Position numbers and translations under genes: made by a program | Source of the DNA: JACKCB01 sp964452775 | GTDB taxonomy: Bacteria; Chloroflexota; Anaerolineae; Promineifilales; Promineifilaceae | Direction of reading: 5' to 3' | Assembly (NCBI GenBank): GCA_964452775.1 | Contig: CAYVQP010000002.1 | Span: forward strand, 62,001-126,000 | DNA: 64,000 bases | Notes under the pieces: model-generated | Database searches by the model: none | The model's input: the letters and a program-made list of their open reading frames with translations, nothing else | Told to the model about the DNA's origin: nothing | In this document: in pieces, positions 26,817-35,703 of the stretch | How positions within the stretch are numbered: the first letter of the stretch is position 1 | Layout: every line of letters starts with the position of its first letter

Positions 26817-28424
26817 TTATCGTGGCTCCAGAGAAGCAAAGTAATCCCGGATGAAACCTTTCAATCCCAGCGGGATGTAGTCCTCGCTCAGCGCTTCGTA
26901 GGCGGCGTTGCGATAGTCGCCGAAGACCTGTTCATATGGGATGCGACTGGTCTCGTCGCCAAATGCGGTGGGATTCTCGCTCAACAGCCCGCCGCACAAC
27001 TCCGGGTCGGTAAAACACTCCGCCGACAACGCAATCTCTTCGCCGGCAATATTTTCCAGGTCCACAAAGTCGGGCACAAACACCGATTCGGCGTGTCCCG
27101 TCTCACCCCCAATCCCGCCAGCGCCGCTTCCCTGGCCGCCGTCGCCGGATGATCCATTGGAGCCGGCGCTGGAGCCGGAGCCTTCTCCTCCGCCCTCTGT
27201 GCCCTGTCCGGACGATGTCTGGCCCTGGCCCTGCGAGCCGGCCTGCTGTCCCGCTCCCTGACCGGCCTGGGCCACCGCCTCTCGCCCGGCCTGAAGCTGA
27301 CCGGCAGCGGCAGCTGCTTGTTGCGCGGCGGCCGCTTGCTGGGCGCGCTGCTGCAGGGTTCCGGCAGCCTCGCGCAATGCCTGCTGCGCGGCGGCGACGT
27401 CTCCGCTTTGCAGCGCTTGAGCAGCCTCGGCGAGCTGTCCCGCCAACTCGCTATCTACTTCTGCCAGGGCAGCGGCCGTTTCGGCGAGGTCGGCGGCCAG
27501 GGCGGCCTGTTCGGCGGCCGTCATCTCCGGCAACGAGTCGGCTAACTGGGCAGCCGCCGCACCCGCGGCCGACAATTGGCCGTTTTGCAAGGCGGAACCC
27601 AGTTCGCTCGCATTGGCGTTGTCCGCCAGCGGTTGGCCGGCCGACTGCAAGCTCTCCAACAATTCGGTAGCCGTGTTCTCGCTCAGCGTGCGCAGGTCGG
27701 CCTCTGCTTCCGACAACACGGCCACGGCTTGTTCCTGGCTAAGCGAGTCGTTTTCCAGGGTTTGCAGCGCGCCTTCCAACGGCTCCAACAACTCTTCTCT
27801 TTGGCCCTGATTAAGAGCCGGGTTCTCGTTGATTTCCTCGACCAGCGCTTCGAGCGCCGCCGCCTGTCCCTCAAGGGCGGCAGCCACCGCCCGCTGGTGA
27901 CGAAGAATGTCCGCCTGCGGGTTGGGCAGGACGATAGCCAGCAGTAACAGGGCCAGCGCGGCGATAATAAGCACCCAGTCGCGCCAGGCCGGCCGCAGGG
28001 GTAACCCGGCCCGCGTATCCACCGCTGCCGCTGCCCGGGTCGCATCGGACAGCTGTTGTTCTACCAATAGATGGGGGATGGCCAGTAGACCGGCGTGAAT
28101 CTCCACTGCAGTGGAGGCGCGCTCCTGCAATTCAAATTGCCGGTCGGCGAATTGCGCCTGCCGGATGAGGCCGGACGGTCTGGCCAGGGCCGCGAGCAGA
28201 CCAATCAACAAGCCGGCTAGCGCGCACACGACGACGAGATAGGCCAGCTCGTCGTTCTCGAGCAGTGGGCGGAAGCGGGCGAACGCCGCCATGAACACGG
28301 CTAGCAGCAGGCCGGCCAGCAACAGCCGGGGCGCCCAGAGCAGGGCGTCACGCAGCTTGCGCCGCCGGTTCCAGGCGGCCAGCTTTCCTCTGAGCCAATT
28401 GAAGTCGTTGTTTTCGCCGGTCAT
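26817..28424 (-). CDS. Hypothetical membrane protein with long Ala/Gln-rich coiled coil
   Basis: A 535-residue protein. Three hydrophobic helices (about 25-45, 55-80 and 150-170) are followed by a long alanine/glutamine/glutamate-rich helical region (about 175-375), a Gly/Ser/Gln low-complexity spacer and a C-terminal acidic domain with 'EYIPLGLKGFIRDYF'-like ending (YIPLGLKGFIRDYFASL). The organisation resembles DUF4175-type proteins often found between MoxR and ABC genes, but I do not assign it. ATG at 28424 is chosen; a TTG at 28463 would overlap the ABC permease. Confidence 0.65.
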   Translation of the reverse strand: MTGENNDFNWLRGKLAAWNRRRKLRDALLWAPRLLLAGLLLAVFMAAFARFRPLLENDELAYLVVVCALAGLLIGLLAALARPSGLIRQAQFADRQFELQERASTAVEIHAGLLAIPHLLVEQQLSDATRAAAAVDTRAGLPLRPAWRDWVLIIAALALLLLAIVLPNPQADILRHQRAVAAALEGQAAALEALVEEINENPALNQGQREELLEPLEGALQTLENDSLSQEQAVAVLSEAEADLRTLSENTATELLESLQSAGQPLADNANASELGSALQNGQLSAAGAAAAQLADSLPEMTAAEQAALAADLAETAAALAEVDSELAGQLAEAAQALQSGDVAAAQQALREAAGTLQQRAQQAAAAQQAAAAAGQLQAGREAVAQAGQGAGQQAGSQGQGQTSSGQGTEGGGEGSGSSAGSNGSSGDGGQGSGAGGIGGETGHAESVFVPDFVDLENIAGEEIALSAECFTDPELCGGLLSENPTAFGDETSRIPYEQVFGDYRNAAYEALSEDYIPLGLKGFIRDYFASLEPR

Positions 28425-28449
28425 CCAATATGCCCGAGGGCGCAGAAAC

Positions 28450-29382
28450 CTAGCTGTTCGCAATGCGGCGCACGGTGCGCACGCACGCCCAGTATAAGAC
28501 CAATGCCAACAGTGTGTAAAGAATCAGGAACATCCACCAGGGCGAAGGTAAGGCGACAGGATGCCCGCTAATTGTCTCGGTGATGAAGAACAACCCGTCC
28601 TCCTGAGTCAGAAAGATCTCCGCGGCGATCAGAGTAGCCGGCAGGTTCATTGCTGCCAGGAAAAGCCCGGCATAGGCCAGCATGGCCTCCTGAAACCAGG
28701 TAAGGGTCGAAGTAGAAGAGAAGGCTAACGAGCCAATGAAGCCGATAATGAACATGAAAAAGATCGGCAGGCCCAGGGTCAGTACCAGCGAAATAGTATA
28801 TGTACTTACCGTTGCGGCCAGGGTGGTGCGCATGATCGCGGAAAAGTACAGGCCTAGTATGGCGTAGGCCACTGCGGCGACGAGGATGAGCAATTGGGAG
28901 ATGATCACCTCTGCCGGCGATACGCCCCCTAACATGAAGGCGATGCTTTCGACGGGCAGGGTGGTCAGTATGAGCAGCGCCACGAAACTTAAGGCGGAGA
29001 GCAGCTTGCCGAAGACCAGCGAATTGGCGGATAGGAGAGTCGTGCGCAGAAGGTCGTAGGTCTGGCGCTCCTTTTCGCCGCTAATCGCGCCGGTGGTGAA
29101 GGCCGGAACCAGGACAACGACCAGCATCACCTGAATCGCCACGACCGTGCCCAGGATGGGCTTGCCGGCTTGCCTGGGGTCCGGCCCAAACGGCTGGTTT
29201 GCTGCCGCTGCGTAAGCGAAATAAACCAGGCCGATGAGTGCGCTGAGCAGGACCAGATAAAGGGTCAGCACAATGAAGCCGCGCGCGCCGCGCATCCGGC
29301 TACGCAGTTCCTTGACCGTGACCGGATTCTCAAACAGCAGATGGACGAGCCGCCGGCGGCGCCGGGTTTCAGCCTGCATCAT
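28450..29382 (-). CDS. ABC transporter permease
   Basis: A 310-residue ABC-2-type membrane subunit with about six helices. The N-terminus 'NPVTVKELRSRMRGARGF' and the cytoplasmic 'TTGAISGEKERQTYDLLRTT' motif are typical of bacterial exporters of the gliding-motility/Cu-processing ABC-2 group. Paired with the ATPase encoded one base upstream of its start. Substrate unknown; in the MoxR context it may act in surface protein or lipid export. Confidence 0.88.
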   Translation of the reverse strand: MMQAETRRRRRLVHLLFENPVTVKELRSRMRGARGFIVLTLYLVLLSALIGLVYFAYAAAANQPFGPDPRQAGKPILGTVVAIQVMLVVVLVPAFTTGAISGEKERQTYDLLRTTLLSANSLVFGKLLSALSFVALLILTTLPVESIAFMLGGVSPAEVIISQLLILVAAVAYAILGLYFSAIMRTTLAATVSTYTISLVLTLGLPIFFMFIIGFIGSLAFSSTSTLTWFQEAMLAYAGLFLAAMNLPATLIAAEIFLTQEDGLFFITETISGHPVALPSPWWMFLILYTLLALVLYWACVRTVRRIANS

Positions 29383-29383
29383 G

Positions 29384-30337
29384 TCAGTTTACCAGACCCT
29401 TCGTGGCATGCATGAAAACGTCCTCAATGTCGCCGGTCTCCTCGCCAAACGAGGCGACCGGGAAGCCGGCGGCGATTAGGGCGCCCAGCAACGCGCTTAG
29501 CGCGTGATCGCCGCCTACAAATTCAAAACGTACGAGACCGCCCGCTGGTTCCGTTTCCTGCGTGGCCTGAATGTCGTTAACATCCTCGCGGCGCATCAGA
29601 AACTCTTGTAACTCCTGAGCGCGATCCAGGACCCGCACCTGCATGACCCGATGGGCGCGCAATTGGCGGCGCATCGCATCCACCAGGCCAAATGCGACCA
29701 GCCGGCCCGCTTCCAATATGGCCAGGTGGGTGCAGATATCCGCTACCTCGGACAGAATGTGGGACGAGAAGAAGATCGTCTTGCCCATCTGCCGCAGTTC
29801 CAGCAAGAGCGCGCGCATCTCAATTCTCGCCCGCGGGTCCAGGCCGCTGGCAGGTTCATCCAGGATCAACACCTGGGGATCGTGGGTCAGGGTCCGGGCC
29901 AGGCAAAGTCGTTGCTTCATGCCCCGGCTCAACTCGTTCACGAAAGTGTCCCGCTTGTGGCTCAGGTCCACCAGCGCCAGCAAGTCGCCGATCATGGTCC
30001 TTCTGGCCGCCTCGGGAATTTCGTAGCAGGCGGCGAAGAAGTCCAGGTACTCCCAGACCAGCATGTCGTCATACACGCCGAAGAAATCCGGCATGTAGCC
30101 AATCGCCCGGCGCACGCCATTTGGGTTCTTGGTCACGGAGTATCCGGCGACCCAGGCCTCGCCCCGCGTCGGCCTGAGCAGGGTAGTCAGGATACGCATG
30201 GTGGTCGTCTTGCCGGCCCCGTTGGGACCAATAAAGCCGACCACCGAGCCTTCCTCCACCTTGAGGGTGAGATTGTCGAGCGCGGTCAGGCGGGGGTATA
30301 CCTTGGTCAGCTCTTTAGTCTCAATAATGATCGCCAT
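29384..30337 (-). CDS. ABC transporter ATP-binding protein
   Basis: A 317-residue ATPase. Walker A GPNGAGKTTT, Q-loop region 'IGYMPDFFGVYDDM', signature 'ELSRGMKQRLCLARTL' (SRGMKQ), Walker B VLILDEPASGLDP and switch His in FFSSHILSEV. The C-terminal 90 residues form the extra domain usual in ABC-2 exporter ATPases. It is followed directly by its permease. Confidence 0.93.
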   Translation of the reverse strand: MAIIIETKELTKVYPRLTALDNLTLKVEEGSVVGFIGPNGAGKTTTMRILTTLLRPTRGEAWVAGYSVTKNPNGVRRAIGYMPDFFGVYDDMLVWEYLDFFAACYEIPEAARRTMIGDLLALVDLSHKRDTFVNELSRGMKQRLCLARTLTHDPQVLILDEPASGLDPRARIEMRALLLELRQMGKTIFFSSHILSEVADICTHLAILEAGRLVAFGLVDAMRRQLRAHRVMQVRVLDRAQELQEFLMRREDVNDIQATQETEPAGGLVRFEFVGGDHALSALLGALIAAGFPVASFGEETGDIEDVFMHATKGLVN

Positions 30338-30352
30338 CCGATCAACCCACGC

Positions 30353-32791
30353 CTATTGTGCTGCCCGGCCGGTAAGGACCGGATGTATGGTCGAAATAGT
30401 CATGCCGTTGCCGGTATTATCCAGCCGGATGCGGACTTCATTGTTTGTTCCGATGAATGGCTCGAAGTCAGCAATCGTTGTCTCCCCCCAGGCGACCCCC
30501 TGCACCAACTGCCAATCTTCGGCATTCCAGTCCCACAGCCGCAATTCGGGCGGCTGAACCGAGGTAAATGCGCTGTCACTTGATTGCAATACGATTCCCA
30601 GATCGGTCACACTCATCGTCTGGAACTCGGTCCAGGGGCTGAATTCAAACTCGACCCAGCCAGTGGGCAAGTAGAAGTCGCTGATTCCTTCGACATACGA
30701 CCCATTCTGGGACAGCACCTGCCAGAGCAGCAGCTCCCTGGGAATGACAAAGCGGTCCGTCTGTGAACTTTGCCTGCTGAGTGGCAGCTCCAAAAAGTAG
30801 GCGGTTAGCGCCCTCCGCTCCGGCGTCTCGCCAGGCACATCAACCTCGATCTGCGGAACTTCAGTCCAGGCAATCAGGGTCGCGCCGCCGGTCGCGCCCG
30901 CGGCCGGCGTGGAGCCATCGTTGCGATTTAGCGATTCGAGCATCTGCCAGCGGACGTATTCCTCCGGATCATCATAGTAATTGGTGTTGCTGAGAATGGA
31001 GGCGTAGTTGAGGTTCAGCCCTGAGCCATAAGGATAGTAACCCATGCCATAGGTACTGGTTATCACCATGCCGGCAACTGGTTCGCTCTTGGTCACAATT
31101 CCTGCCGGCGCAATCTCACCCAGTTGAATGAAATAGCTGCCCATCAACACGCCGGCATCCTGTAGGGTGAGATCGCTGTTGTTCTGCACGGAGACATTGG
31201 CTACGACTCCGGAGGGGGCAAGGTCCAGCTCCACCTGGCCGCTGACATCCGGCAGAGGAACGTGACTGTCGGCCACAAAAGTCTCGATGCCGCTGACATC
31301 TACCCGGATGTCATTTAGCGTGACCAGGTTGCTACGGGTGACGGCCTCGATATTACCCGCCCCGCTCATTTCGCCGTTGTCGCGGTCAAATGGGCGCACC
31401 AGGGTACCGGCCGGCAAGGTCATGTCGTAACTCGCGCGCTGTGGCGAATAGAGGCCCAGCAGCGAGCGCACTCGGCCCGTTTCTGCGCCTGCCTGCCCGT
31501 AGACAAATGAGGTCTCGGCCACAGTTACCTGCCGCCCGGCAAATAAAAAGCTGGTGATGTAGGCCAGGAAGCTGAAGGCCAGGATCATGGCCGGAATGGT
31601 GAACCAGGCCAGTTCTGACCGCCCCCGGCGTTTCAATACCAGGTAGTTGATTGGCCCTACCGCCAGCACATAAACGCCGAGGAAGCAGGCAAACAACAGG
31701 ACTGAAGGCAGGGCCACGTCTGGGATGCGGCTAACGGCGTTGGCTGCGCTGTAACTGCTTTGCGGCCCTTTCGCCCAGGCCGGCGTTTCGGGAACGGAAG
31801 CGGCAATAGCGCCCCAAATTACCTCGCGGCCTCGCCAATCCAATAGCGGCGCGACGTTCGGATCGAGCGCCAGGAAGAAGACCCGGCCGTTTCCTACATC
31901 CTGACGGGCGAGAATGGGTATCTCGCCATCCAGGAGCAGCAATTCGCCGTTGCGCAGCGCACTGTCTGAGAGTAAATATGGGCCGGGATCGCGAAAGGGC
32001 GCGCCGCCGGCCACCTGCAACTCCGGCAGATCATCCACCGTGAGGCTGCCGCTGACGGCAACCGGCAACAGGTCGGCAAAAGCGGCGATGGTCTGTGGGC
32101 CGCTTAATCCGCCGGTGACGACCAGGGTCCCGCCCGCCTCCGTCCACGCCCGGACCGCTGCTAACTGTTCGCTCGACAGCCGGGCCGAATCCACGTTGGT
32201 GAAGATAAGCGCATCCACGTCGTTCAGCGCCGGGGCGGCGTCCGGCAGCGCTGCCGGTTCGATGAAGGCCACCTCTGCGTTGGTCCGGCTGCCGGTCACG
32301 CTATCGAGAAATGCAAGCTCCACCGGTTCTTCGCTGACCACGACATGCAACAGCGTGTCCTGACTCAGCTGGCGCACCACGTTCGTGTCCGCAGAGGCAA
32401 TGACGCGGCCGTCTTCGTTGAGCAACTCGACCGCCAACCTCCCGGTAGTCTGCGGCAAGTGCACATACAGAGTTACTGCCTTGTCGGATTGTGTGGGCAG
32501 GGAGACCGGCGCGTTGTAGACAACGTGTTGGCCGAAGATGTTTTCGACGGCGACGCGCACCTCGCCTTCCAACGAGGGGCCGTCGTTTGCAATCCTGGCG
32601 GTTACCGGCGCCCACTGGTCTTGTTTGTACATGCCGTCGTAGCCGGCCGTGGCGGAGATCGTCACGCCGCCGGCGGGCTCATCCTGGGCCGCAAGCGGTA
32701 GGCCGGCTAGCAGCCAAAGGCACAACAACATAGACGGCAGCAGCATTCTGCGCGACAACTGAGACATCCTGGTATCTATACGTTTTACCAC
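30353..32791 (-). CDS. Large hypothetical secreted/membrane protein with GATase-like domain
   Basis: An 812-residue protein that opens the MoxR/ABC locus. A signal peptide (ending near LPLAAQDE) is followed by an Ig-like domain, a glutamine-amidotransferase-like fold without obvious catalytic residues ('VRAWTEAGGTLVVTGGL'), two transmembrane helices (about 370-390 and 400-425, around 'GPINYLVLKRRGRSELAW'), and a beta-rich C-terminal extracytoplasmic domain. This layout is known from uncharacterised proteins next to MoxR/DUF58 genes. It starts at GTG with GGA upstream. Function unknown. Confidence 0.7.
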   Translation of the reverse strand: MVKRIDTRMSQLSRRMLLPSMLLCLWLLAGLPLAAQDEPAGGVTISATAGYDGMYKQDQWAPVTARIANDGPSLEGEVRVAVENIFGQHVVYNAPVSLPTQSDKAVTLYVHLPQTTGRLAVELLNEDGRVIASADTNVVRQLSQDTLLHVVVSEEPVELAFLDSVTGSRTNAEVAFIEPAALPDAAPALNDVDALIFTNVDSARLSSEQLAAVRAWTEAGGTLVVTGGLSGPQTIAAFADLLPVAVSGSLTVDDLPELQVAGGAPFRDPGPYLLSDSALRNGELLLLDGEIPILARQDVGNGRVFFLALDPNVAPLLDWRGREVIWGAIAASVPETPAWAKGPQSSYSAANAVSRIPDVALPSVLLFACFLGVYVLAVGPINYLVLKRRGRSELAWFTIPAMILAFSFLAYITSFLFAGRQVTVAETSFVYGQAGAETGRVRSLLGLYSPQRASYDMTLPAGTLVRPFDRDNGEMSGAGNIEAVTRSNLVTLNDIRVDVSGIETFVADSHVPLPDVSGQVELDLAPSGVVANVSVQNNSDLTLQDAGVLMGSYFIQLGEIAPAGIVTKSEPVAGMVITSTYGMGYYPYGSGLNLNYASILSNTNYYDDPEEYVRWQMLESLNRNDGSTPAAGATGGATLIAWTEVPQIEVDVPGETPERRALTAYFLELPLSRQSSQTDRFVIPRELLLWQVLSQNGSYVEGISDFYLPTGWVEFEFSPWTEFQTMSVTDLGIVLQSSDSAFTSVQPPELRLWDWNAEDWQLVQGVAWGETTIADFEPFIGTNNEVRIRLDNTGNGMTISTIHPVLTGRAAQ

Positions 32792-32851
32792 TCTTTCCGG
32801 TAGCGCTCGTCACATTCGTGACACTGTGCGTTCAGAGCAATCCCGCTTCAT

Positions 32852-33142
32852 TCAAAGAAACTCAATTCGATAATCTTCAATCGGTATGTCCGGGCGGGCT
32901 GCTTCTACCCAATTGACCGCCTTTTGCAGCAGCCCATGCAGGTAGGCGGAATCCGCGCCCACCGACACCATGCCGATGGCCGCAGTCTGCCACACTTCAT
33001 GGTAATCTACCTCCGCGACGGAGACATTGAACTCACGATGCAGCCGGGCAGTCAAAGACTTGACGATCTGCCGCTTTTCCTTGAGGGAAGAAACACCGTG
33101 CAGACTCAATATCATGACGCAGGAAGCTACCACCATGGCCAT
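32852..33142 (-). CDS. DUF503 (YlxP-like) protein
   Basis: A 96-residue protein of the DUF503 family: 'LHGVSSLKEKRQIVKSLTARL' and 'NVSVAEVDYHEVWQTAAIGM' are the conserved blocks. YlxP homologues are small ribosome-associated or RbfA-neighbour proteins of unclear role. ATG at 33136 is an alternative start. It diverges from the DUF4230 gene. Confidence 0.88.
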   Translation of the reverse strand: MAMVVASCVMILSLHGVSSLKEKRQIVKSLTARLHREFNVSVAEVDYHEVWQTAAIGMVSVGADSAYLHGLLQKAVNWVEAARPDIPIEDYRIEFL

Positions 33143-33343
33143 CGTATTCGCTGTTGCTAATCTGCTTCCAAGCTACCCCGGCTATTCATTAGAACGGTAT
33201 AGGAATAGTGCATCAAGGCGCCCCTAAAGGGTTTATAGTCTGTAGCCGGTGTGACAAATGCCATTAAAGAAGAGGCCGGTTACTATTCTGCTTGTAAGTG
33301 TAATCGCTTACCGGCAAACTTCATAACAAGCTGGTTTGAGGAC

Positions 33344-34102
33344 ATGAAGAAGGAAGGACGCGGGAATACGCTCAAGGTCTTATTGTTGATGCTGCTGATT
33401 GTGCTGGTAGCCGGCGCGGCGTTTGCTATGATGGCTCTGGCTCTTTCAGTCAACCGGGCGGCCGAGGTTACCCAGCCGGTCAGCGATCTGGTGGCCCGGC
33501 TGACATCGCCGGCAACACCGATCATATTGCCGGACCCAATCACCATTGTTCACGAGCTGAACGCGGTGGCGCGCCTGGAGACGGCAGAGTACGTGGCCGA
33601 GAAGATCGTCCGCGCCGAGCGTGATCAGGACCTGTTGTTTGGCGCATTTGGCGAGACGCTGTTGTTTGTGGCCGTGGGCGAGGTCATTGCCGGAGTTGAC
33701 CTGGGTCAAATGATGCCGGAGGATATTCAGGTGATCGACCCGCAGACGGTCATGGTGCACCTGCCGGAGGCGATCATCCTCAGCGCCACCCTGGACAACG
33801 ATCGTTCGTATGTAGCCGATCGGGACACCGGCGTCGGAGTGGCCCTCACCGGCGGAGTTGACCCCAATCTTGAGACCGCCGTGCGCCAGCGAGCCGAGGG
33901 GGAGATCGAGGCGGCGGCGCTGGAGGCCGGCATCCTGGAAACGGCGAGCCAGAACGCGGAGACCTTTATGACCGCGTTCCTGCAGGGGTTCGGCTTTGAG
34001 AACGTCGTCTTCACGGATGGCCCGCCGCCCCCGGCAGCCCCGTATGAGCAGCCGATACCCAAGGGGCGTGAGCTGATCACGGTGACGCCGGAAGCGCCCT
34101 GA
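33344..34102 (+). CDS. DUF4230 membrane-anchored protein
   Basis: A 252-residue protein with one N-terminal anchor helix (about 12-35) and an extracytoplasmic DUF4230 domain: 'ELNAVARLETAEYVAEKIVRAER', then 'LLFVAVGEVIAGVDLGQM' and 'VMVHLPEAIILSATLDND'. Family function is unknown. The ATG at 33344 gives a compact signal anchor; an upstream start at 33251 would add 31 non-conserved residues. The C-terminus is proline-rich. Confidence 0.82.
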   Translation: MKKEGRGNTLKVLLLMLLIVLVAGAAFAMMALALSVNRAAEVTQPVSDLVARLTSPATPIILPDPITIVHELNAVARLETAEYVAEKIVRAERDQDLLFGAFGETLLFVAVGEVIAGVDLGQMMPEDIQVIDPQTVMVHLPEAIILSATLDNDRSYVADRDTGVGVALTGGVDPNLETAVRQRAEGEIEAAALEAGILETASQNAETFMTAFLQGFGFENVVFTDGPPPPAAPYEQPIPKGRELITVTPEAP

Positions 34103-34160
34103 GCGAGCGCTCTCTCCGAGCGGCAGAACTTACTTGAAACATGAGGGCCTCTCAATTCGC

Positions 34161-34189
34161 TTGTGAGCCTTGGTGAAGGTCGCTAGAAT
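34161..34189 (+). promoter_or_regulatory. Promoter of the heme O synthase gene with overlapping palindrome
   Basis: TTGTGA (34161-34166), a 17-base spacer and TAGAAT (34184-34189), 38 bases before the gene. GGTCGC at 34178-34183 and GCGACC at 34191-34196 form a 6-bp inverted repeat centred on the -10 box, a possible operator. Confidence 0.45.
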
Positions 34190-34226
34190 TGCGACCAAAT
34201 CAAGTCGCTGAACAAGCGGAGGCTTC

Positions 34227-35180
34227 ATGTCCACACAAGTTACAGAACAGGCGGCAGTTTCGGATGAGCCGATCCGGCTGACCGCCGGCGACGGAGCAGT
34301 ACGGCTGGCGGATTGGCGCTCGTTCCTCCGCATGCTGGTGGTGCTCTTTAAGCTGCGGATCGTTTTCCTGCTGCTGATGGCTGCTGTGGCGGGGGCGTTT
34401 CTGGGAGCCGGCGGTTGGCCGGGGATCGATATTCTCTTGATAGTGCTGATTACCGGGGGCATGGCAGCATCCGGCGCATCAGCCCTCAATCAGTATTTCG
34501 AGCGGCAGTCGGATGCCTTGATGCGCCGAACGCAGACACGGCCGCTGGTGACCGGCGCAATCCCGAGAGCACGCGTTGTCGTGCCGGTCAGCATTGCGCT
34601 GATAGTGATACCATCGCTGGCGGTCTTACCGTTCAATCCCGCTCTGGCCTTCTTCCTCGTCCTGGGAGCAGTGATCTATGTCGTCATCTATACCCTGTGG
34701 CTGAAGCCGCGCACCCTGCTCAACATCGTTATCGGGGGCGCAGCCGGGAGCGCGGCCGTAATGGCCGGAGGCGCCGCGGCCGGCGCGTGGCGCGACCCGG
34801 CGGTCATTACCCTGGCGCTATTACTCTTTCTGTGGACTCCCTTCCACTTCTGGAGCCTGGCGATCATGTACCGCGATGATTATCAGAAGGCCGGCGTGCC
34901 AATGTTGCCCGCGCAGACAAGCGTGCAAGCGGCAGCCTGGTGGATCATGCTGCACAGCCTGGCCGCCACCCTGGCTGCCCTTGCCCTGGCAACATATCCA
35001 GCCCTGGGCTGGAGTTATCTACTCCCCGTGCTGGTGGTCACCGTTAGCTTGCTTTGGCGCAACATCTTGCTCGTGCGCCAACCGACACGCGGCCGTTCGA
35101 TCGCTCTCTTCGTCTCCAGCAACATTTATTTGCTGGTCGTCTTGATCGCAGTCTGCGTGTCGGCCCAACTTCCCTGGTAA
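34227..35180 (+). CDS. ctaB: Heme O synthase (protoheme IX farnesyltransferase)
   Basis: A 317-residue polytopic UbiA-family prenyltransferase that adds farnesyl to heme B for heme-copper oxidases. The first Asp-rich motif NQYFERQSDALMRRT, 'YTLWLKPRTLLNIVIGG' and 'WTPFHFWSLAIMYRDDY' are diagnostic for CtaB/CyoE. GGAGG lies 4 bases before the ATG. It implies aerobic respiration with an aa3- or bo-type oxidase; oxidase subunits are not in the window. Confidence 0.94.
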   Translation: MSTQVTEQAAVSDEPIRLTAGDGAVRLADWRSFLRMLVVLFKLRIVFLLLMAAVAGAFLGAGGWPGIDILLIVLITGGMAASGASALNQYFERQSDALMRRTQTRPLVTGAIPRARVVVPVSIALIVIPSLAVLPFNPALAFFLVLGAVIYVVIYTLWLKPRTLLNIVIGGAAGSAAVMAGGAAAGAWRDPAVITLALLLFLWTPFHFWSLAIMYRDDYQKAGVPMLPAQTSVQAAAWWIMLHSLAATLAALALATYPALGWSYLLPVLVVTVSLLWRNILLVRQPTRGRSIALFVSSNIYLLVVLIAVCVSAQLPW

Positions 35181-35226
35181 GCGGCGGGCGCCGGCCGGGC
35201 GCGCAGCTCCGGCGTCATTGGTTCCC

Positions 35227-35571
35227 CTACTCGGTCGAGAGAATGTGCAGCTTGGCGTGCCGGATGGTCTCGAAGGGGCCGAAATGGAACTTGATTGTGA
35301 AGCCATTGTCCAGTCGAGGGTGCTCCAGCGCCAGCTGCCGGGTATGGGTAATGGCGAAGTCAACCAGGTCCAGGAAGCGTTCGCGATGATTGCAGGCCAG
35401 TTCCTCCGTTGTGTACTCCGCCTCGTAAGGAATAGCCAGCCAATGGATCGCGCCTTCAGGGTGGAGGCTTTCAATGAGCGCAAAGCGCTTTTCTTCGTCC
35501 CTGGCCAGCACCACGCCCGGCTCGTCGCCGGAGACAATCGCTGTAAAAGGGCTGTCGTAGTAATCAGTCAT
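35227..35571 (-). CDS. HIT-like protein
   Basis: A 114-residue protein resembling the histidine-triad nucleotide hydrolase fold: 'SPFTAIVSGDEPGVVLARDEEKR' at the start, 'IHWLAIP' in the middle and HAKLHIL at the C-terminus where the HxHxHxx motif is expected. Only two histidines of the triad pattern remain, so catalysis is uncertain. The ATG at 35571 has GGAG 9 bases upstream. A consensus CRP/FNR-type palindrome lies 70 bases upstream. Confidence 0.65.
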   Translation of the reverse strand: MTDYYDSPFTAIVSGDEPGVVLARDEEKRFALIESLHPEGAIHWLAIPYEAEYTTEELACNHRERFLDLVDFAITHTRQLALEHPRLDNGFTIKFHFGPFETIRHAKLHILSTE

Positions 35572-35640
35572 CCGTGAATTCTCCTTACCCGAAGCATTGA
35601 TTATGCCGTGCCGGTGGTGAGCCGCTTGCCGCCACCCTTC

Positions 35641-35656
35641 TGTGAAATGTGTCACA
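35641..35656. promoter_or_regulatory. CRP/FNR-family operator consensus
   Basis: TGTGA-AATGTG-TCACA matches the CRP consensus TGTGA-N6-TCACA exactly. On the minus strand it follows the extended -10 at 35663-35671 by about 6 bases, so it would overlap the transcription start of the HIT-like gene and most simply act as a repressor site. Confidence 0.5.
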
Positions 35657-35662
35657 AGTTGC

Positions 35663-35671
35663 ATTTTAGCA
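35663..35671 (-). promoter_or_regulatory. Extended -10 promoter of the HIT-like gene
   Basis: TG-C-TAAAAT on the minus strand (TG at 35670-35671, TAAAAT at 35663-35668), about 92 bases before the ATG. No good -35 is seen. Confidence 0.4.
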
Positions 35672-35703
35672 GATTTGCCGGCGCCCACGCAATGGCGGCC
35701 GCG

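Noticed and set aside
32809..32822. Short palindrome GTCAC-ATTC-GTGAC upstream of the 812-residue protein gene
   Set aside because: Only 5-bp arms with non-standard spacing; could be an operator but is also expected by chance in 64 kb.
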